Made by a program: the position numbers and the translations under genes. From positions 1-43,047 of the forward strand of contig JAEINX010000023.1 in NCBI GenBank assembly GCA_016342645.1: 43,047 nucleotides of DNA. Reading direction: 5' to 3'. Position 1 is the stretch's first letter. Every line of letters starts with the position of its first letter. Below are positions 40,793 through 43,047 of this stretch, piece after piece. This DNA is from Bacteroidales bacterium (lineage in GTDB: Bacteria; Bacteroidota; Bacteroidia; Bacteroidales; JAEINX01). Under the pieces are notes generated by a model, which saw nothing but the letters and a program-made list of their open reading frames with translations, was not told where the DNA came from and made no database searches.

Positions 40793-43047
40793 ATGAAAAA
40801 AATCCTTGCAATAGACGATAATAAAGATAACCTCACAAGCATTGAGGCTGTTATAAAAAATAATATACCCGGCTGTAAAGTCTTTACTGCTTTATCGGGA
40901 AAAGAGGGAATAAAAATTGCTACAGAACAACAACCCGACACCATCCTCCTTGATATTATTATGCCTCAAATGGATGGCTTTGAAGTTTGTAAGAAACTAA
41001 AAGAAAATGAATCAACAAAGCATATTCCTATCGTAATGCTTACAGCAATTAAAACCGATTCAAAGAGCCGCATTAAGGCTCTCAACACAGGTGCTGATGC
41101 ATTTTTATCCAAACCGATTGACCCCATTGAACTCTCCGCACAAGTGAATGTGATGCTCCGAATAAAAGAAGCAGAAGATAGATTACGTGCAGAAAAAAAA
41201 GTTCTTGAAGAACTTGTTTTGGAGCGAACAAGTGAATTGAAGGAAAGCGAAATAAAATACAAAGCACTTTACAACTATGCTCCCCTACCCTATCAATCCC
41301 TTAATGAAGTTGGAGATTTTAAAGATGTTAACCCTGCATGGCTTAAAACTCTCGGTTACGAAAGAAAAGAAGTTGTTGGAAAAATGTTTAAAGATTTTCT
41401 ACATCCCGATTGGAAAAAACATTTTGAGAAAAAATTCACAGAATTTAAACAACAGGGTTTTATACATAATGTCCAATATAAAATTAAACAAAAAGAAGGA
41501 CACTACTTAGATGTTTTATTTGAAGGTCGTATTGGATATTATCCCAATGGTAGTTTTAAACAAACTTATTGTGTTTTTCAGGATATAACCGAGCGAAAAC
41601 GCGCTGAGCAAATCCAAAATATATTATACAATATTTCTAATGCAGTTCTTACTACCGATAGCCTTGAAAAATTTATTAAACTGATTCAAAAAGAACTCGG
41701 AACTATCATCAATACTAATTAATTTTTATGTTGCGCTTTACGGCCGTGAAACCAATATGCTTTCATTTCCGTTTTATGCAGATGAAAAAGATAAGTTTAG
41801 TTCGGCTTCGGCAGGAAAAACATTAACCAATTATGTAATTGAAACAAAAAAACCCTTATTGGCAAATCTTGATCTTAAAAAAAGGTTTGTTAAAGAAGGC
41901 AAATTAGAACATCAGGGAAGTTTATCAAAATTATGGCTGGGAGTTCCTCTTAAAATTAAAGGGAAAGTTACCGGCGTTCTTGCTGTTCAAAGCTATACTG
42001 ACGAAAATGCCTATAATGAATCAGACTTAAAAATGCTTGAATTTGTTTCCGACCAAATAAGTATTTCAATTGATCGTAAAAAAGCTGAACAGGATTTAAA
42101 AGCGGCTCTAATAAATGCTACTGAATCCGACCGTTTGAAATCTGCATTTCTCACGAATATAAGCCATGAAATTCGCACACCGATGAATGGAATTGTTGGA
42201 TTTACCAACCTTTTGAAAGAACCGGATCTTTCATATGAAGAAAAACAAGAATACATCAACATAATCGAAAAAAGTTCCGATCGCATGTTGAATACGATTA
42301 CCGACCTTGTTTATATTTCAATAATAGAATCAGGTCAGGTAAAAATTTCCATTTCAGATGTAAATATTAACGAAGAAACCGAAAACCTGTTCTCCTTTTT
42401 CAAACCCGAAGTTGAGAAAAAAGGAATGAAATTATTTTTAATTAACTCTCTTCCCACAAAAGAGGCCATAATAAAATCAGATCGGGAAAAGTTATATGTA
42501 ATACTGACAAACCTTATTAAAAATGCAATAAAATATTCCCATGAAGGAAGTGTTAAATTTGGTTATTTGAAAAAAGGAAAATATCTTGAGTTTTTTGTTA
42601 AAGATAAAGGTATTGGTATTCCAAAAGACAGACAACTGGCAATTTTTGACCGTTTTGTTCAGGCTGATATTGAAGATAAAAATGTTTACGAAGGCTCCGG
42701 ATTGGGTTTGTCCATTTCAAAAGCTTATGTTGAATTGTTAGAGGGGAAAATTTGGGTAGAATCGGATGAAGGAAAAGGTTCGGTGTTTTATTTTACAATT
42801 CCTTATAATACAGAAAAAAAAGAAATTTCTGAAAGTAATGATACAAAAATTGAAGATAAATCGGAATCTCAAGATAAAAATTTAAAAATACTTATTGCCG
42901 AAGATGAAGAATATGTATATGAGTTCCTTTCCATCATACTAAAAAAGATTGGAGAAGAAATTTTATATGCTAAAACCGGTGAAGAAGCAGTTGAAATTTG
43001 CCGTAACAATCCTGATATTGACCTGATCCTGATGGATATCAAAATGG
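40793..43047 (+). CDS. REC-PAS-GAF-HisKA-HATPase-REC hybrid kinase, split by a +1 frameshift, 3' end outside window
   Basis: The first frame (ATG 40793) gives REC with Asp54 (ILLDIIMPQMDG), a coiled coil, PAS (about 155-270) and the first part of a GAF domain, ending at TAA 41720-41722. Removing one T of the pair 41719-41720 joins it to an open frame that runs to the window end: rest of GAF (NFYVALYGRETNMLSFPF, WLGVPLKIKGKVTGVLAV), HisKA with His codon 42165-42167 (ISHEIRTPMN), HATPase (KDKGIGIP, GSGLGLSISKA), and a C-terminal REC reaching LILMDIKM. The domain order is seamless, so this is one gene with an indel or a sequencing error. Re-initiation at ATG 41757 would give a GAF-truncated kinase. 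Confidence 0.85.

Noticed and set aside
41690..41760. Programmed ribosomal frameshift in the hybrid kinase
   Set aside because: No X-XXY-YYZ heptamer, no internal Shine-Dalgarno at the usual distance and no clear pseudoknot; a simple insertion explains it.

Overview
The window is AT-rich, gene-dense chromosomal DNA that looks like Bacteroidota, most likely an environmental member of the Bacteroidales/Marinilabiliales type. The evidence is a C1 protease with a type IX secretion (FlgD-like) tail, a Rho factor with a long charged insertion next to a DUF4293 membrane protein, a GH92 mannosidase, CarboxypepD_reg and TonB_C proteins, many TAnnTTTG (-7) promoter boxes just upstream of ATGs, and mostly weak Shine-Dalgarno sequences. 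No rRNA or tRNA gene was found.

Layout. 1-3 kb: end of a cupin gene; an addiction module whose ParE-like toxin has a nonsense codon; a membrane protein plus HTH_34 regulator pair behind a perfect 23-bp palindrome; a nuclease-like orphan. 3-11.6 kb: metabolic genes, mostly on the minus strand (threonine synthase-like, TrpB-like PLP enzyme, Uma2 nuclease, giant YgfK-type flavin/Fe-S oxidoreductase, PrdX-type tRNA deacylase) and a divergent MocA-like nucleotidyltransferase. 11.6-16.1 kb: an accessory stretch with an orphan antitoxin-like gene, an overlapping pair of unknown genes, an attC-like hairpin, a solitary TrpF-like gene, a possible transposase remnant, an intact HigB/HigA-type module and a broken low-molecular-weight phosphatase gene. 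16.1-35.5 kb: core-type genes (acyP, GH92, cysH, mpl, rho, DUF4293, phosphoesterase, TonB_C protein, rmuC, C1 protease, nitronate monooxygenase-like, FMN reductase, a CarboxypepD_reg protein, an FtsX/MacB-type permease). 35.7-43 kb: a signalling locus with a CheR-type methyltransferase, a PAS protein, a two-receiver hybrid histidine kinase, and a second hybrid kinase interrupted by a one-base frameshift.

The most unusual structural theme is in the gaps. About ten intergenic regions hold short direct-repeat arrays, each with its own unit but with strict periods (7, 8, 9, 11, 17 or 21 bp). They occur in convergent, divergent and tandem gaps and do not look like CRISPR. Start sites were moved inward for several genes where the long ORF began at TTG or GTG inside or upstream of a -7 box. 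All family calls rest on reading motifs by eye; no database search was run.
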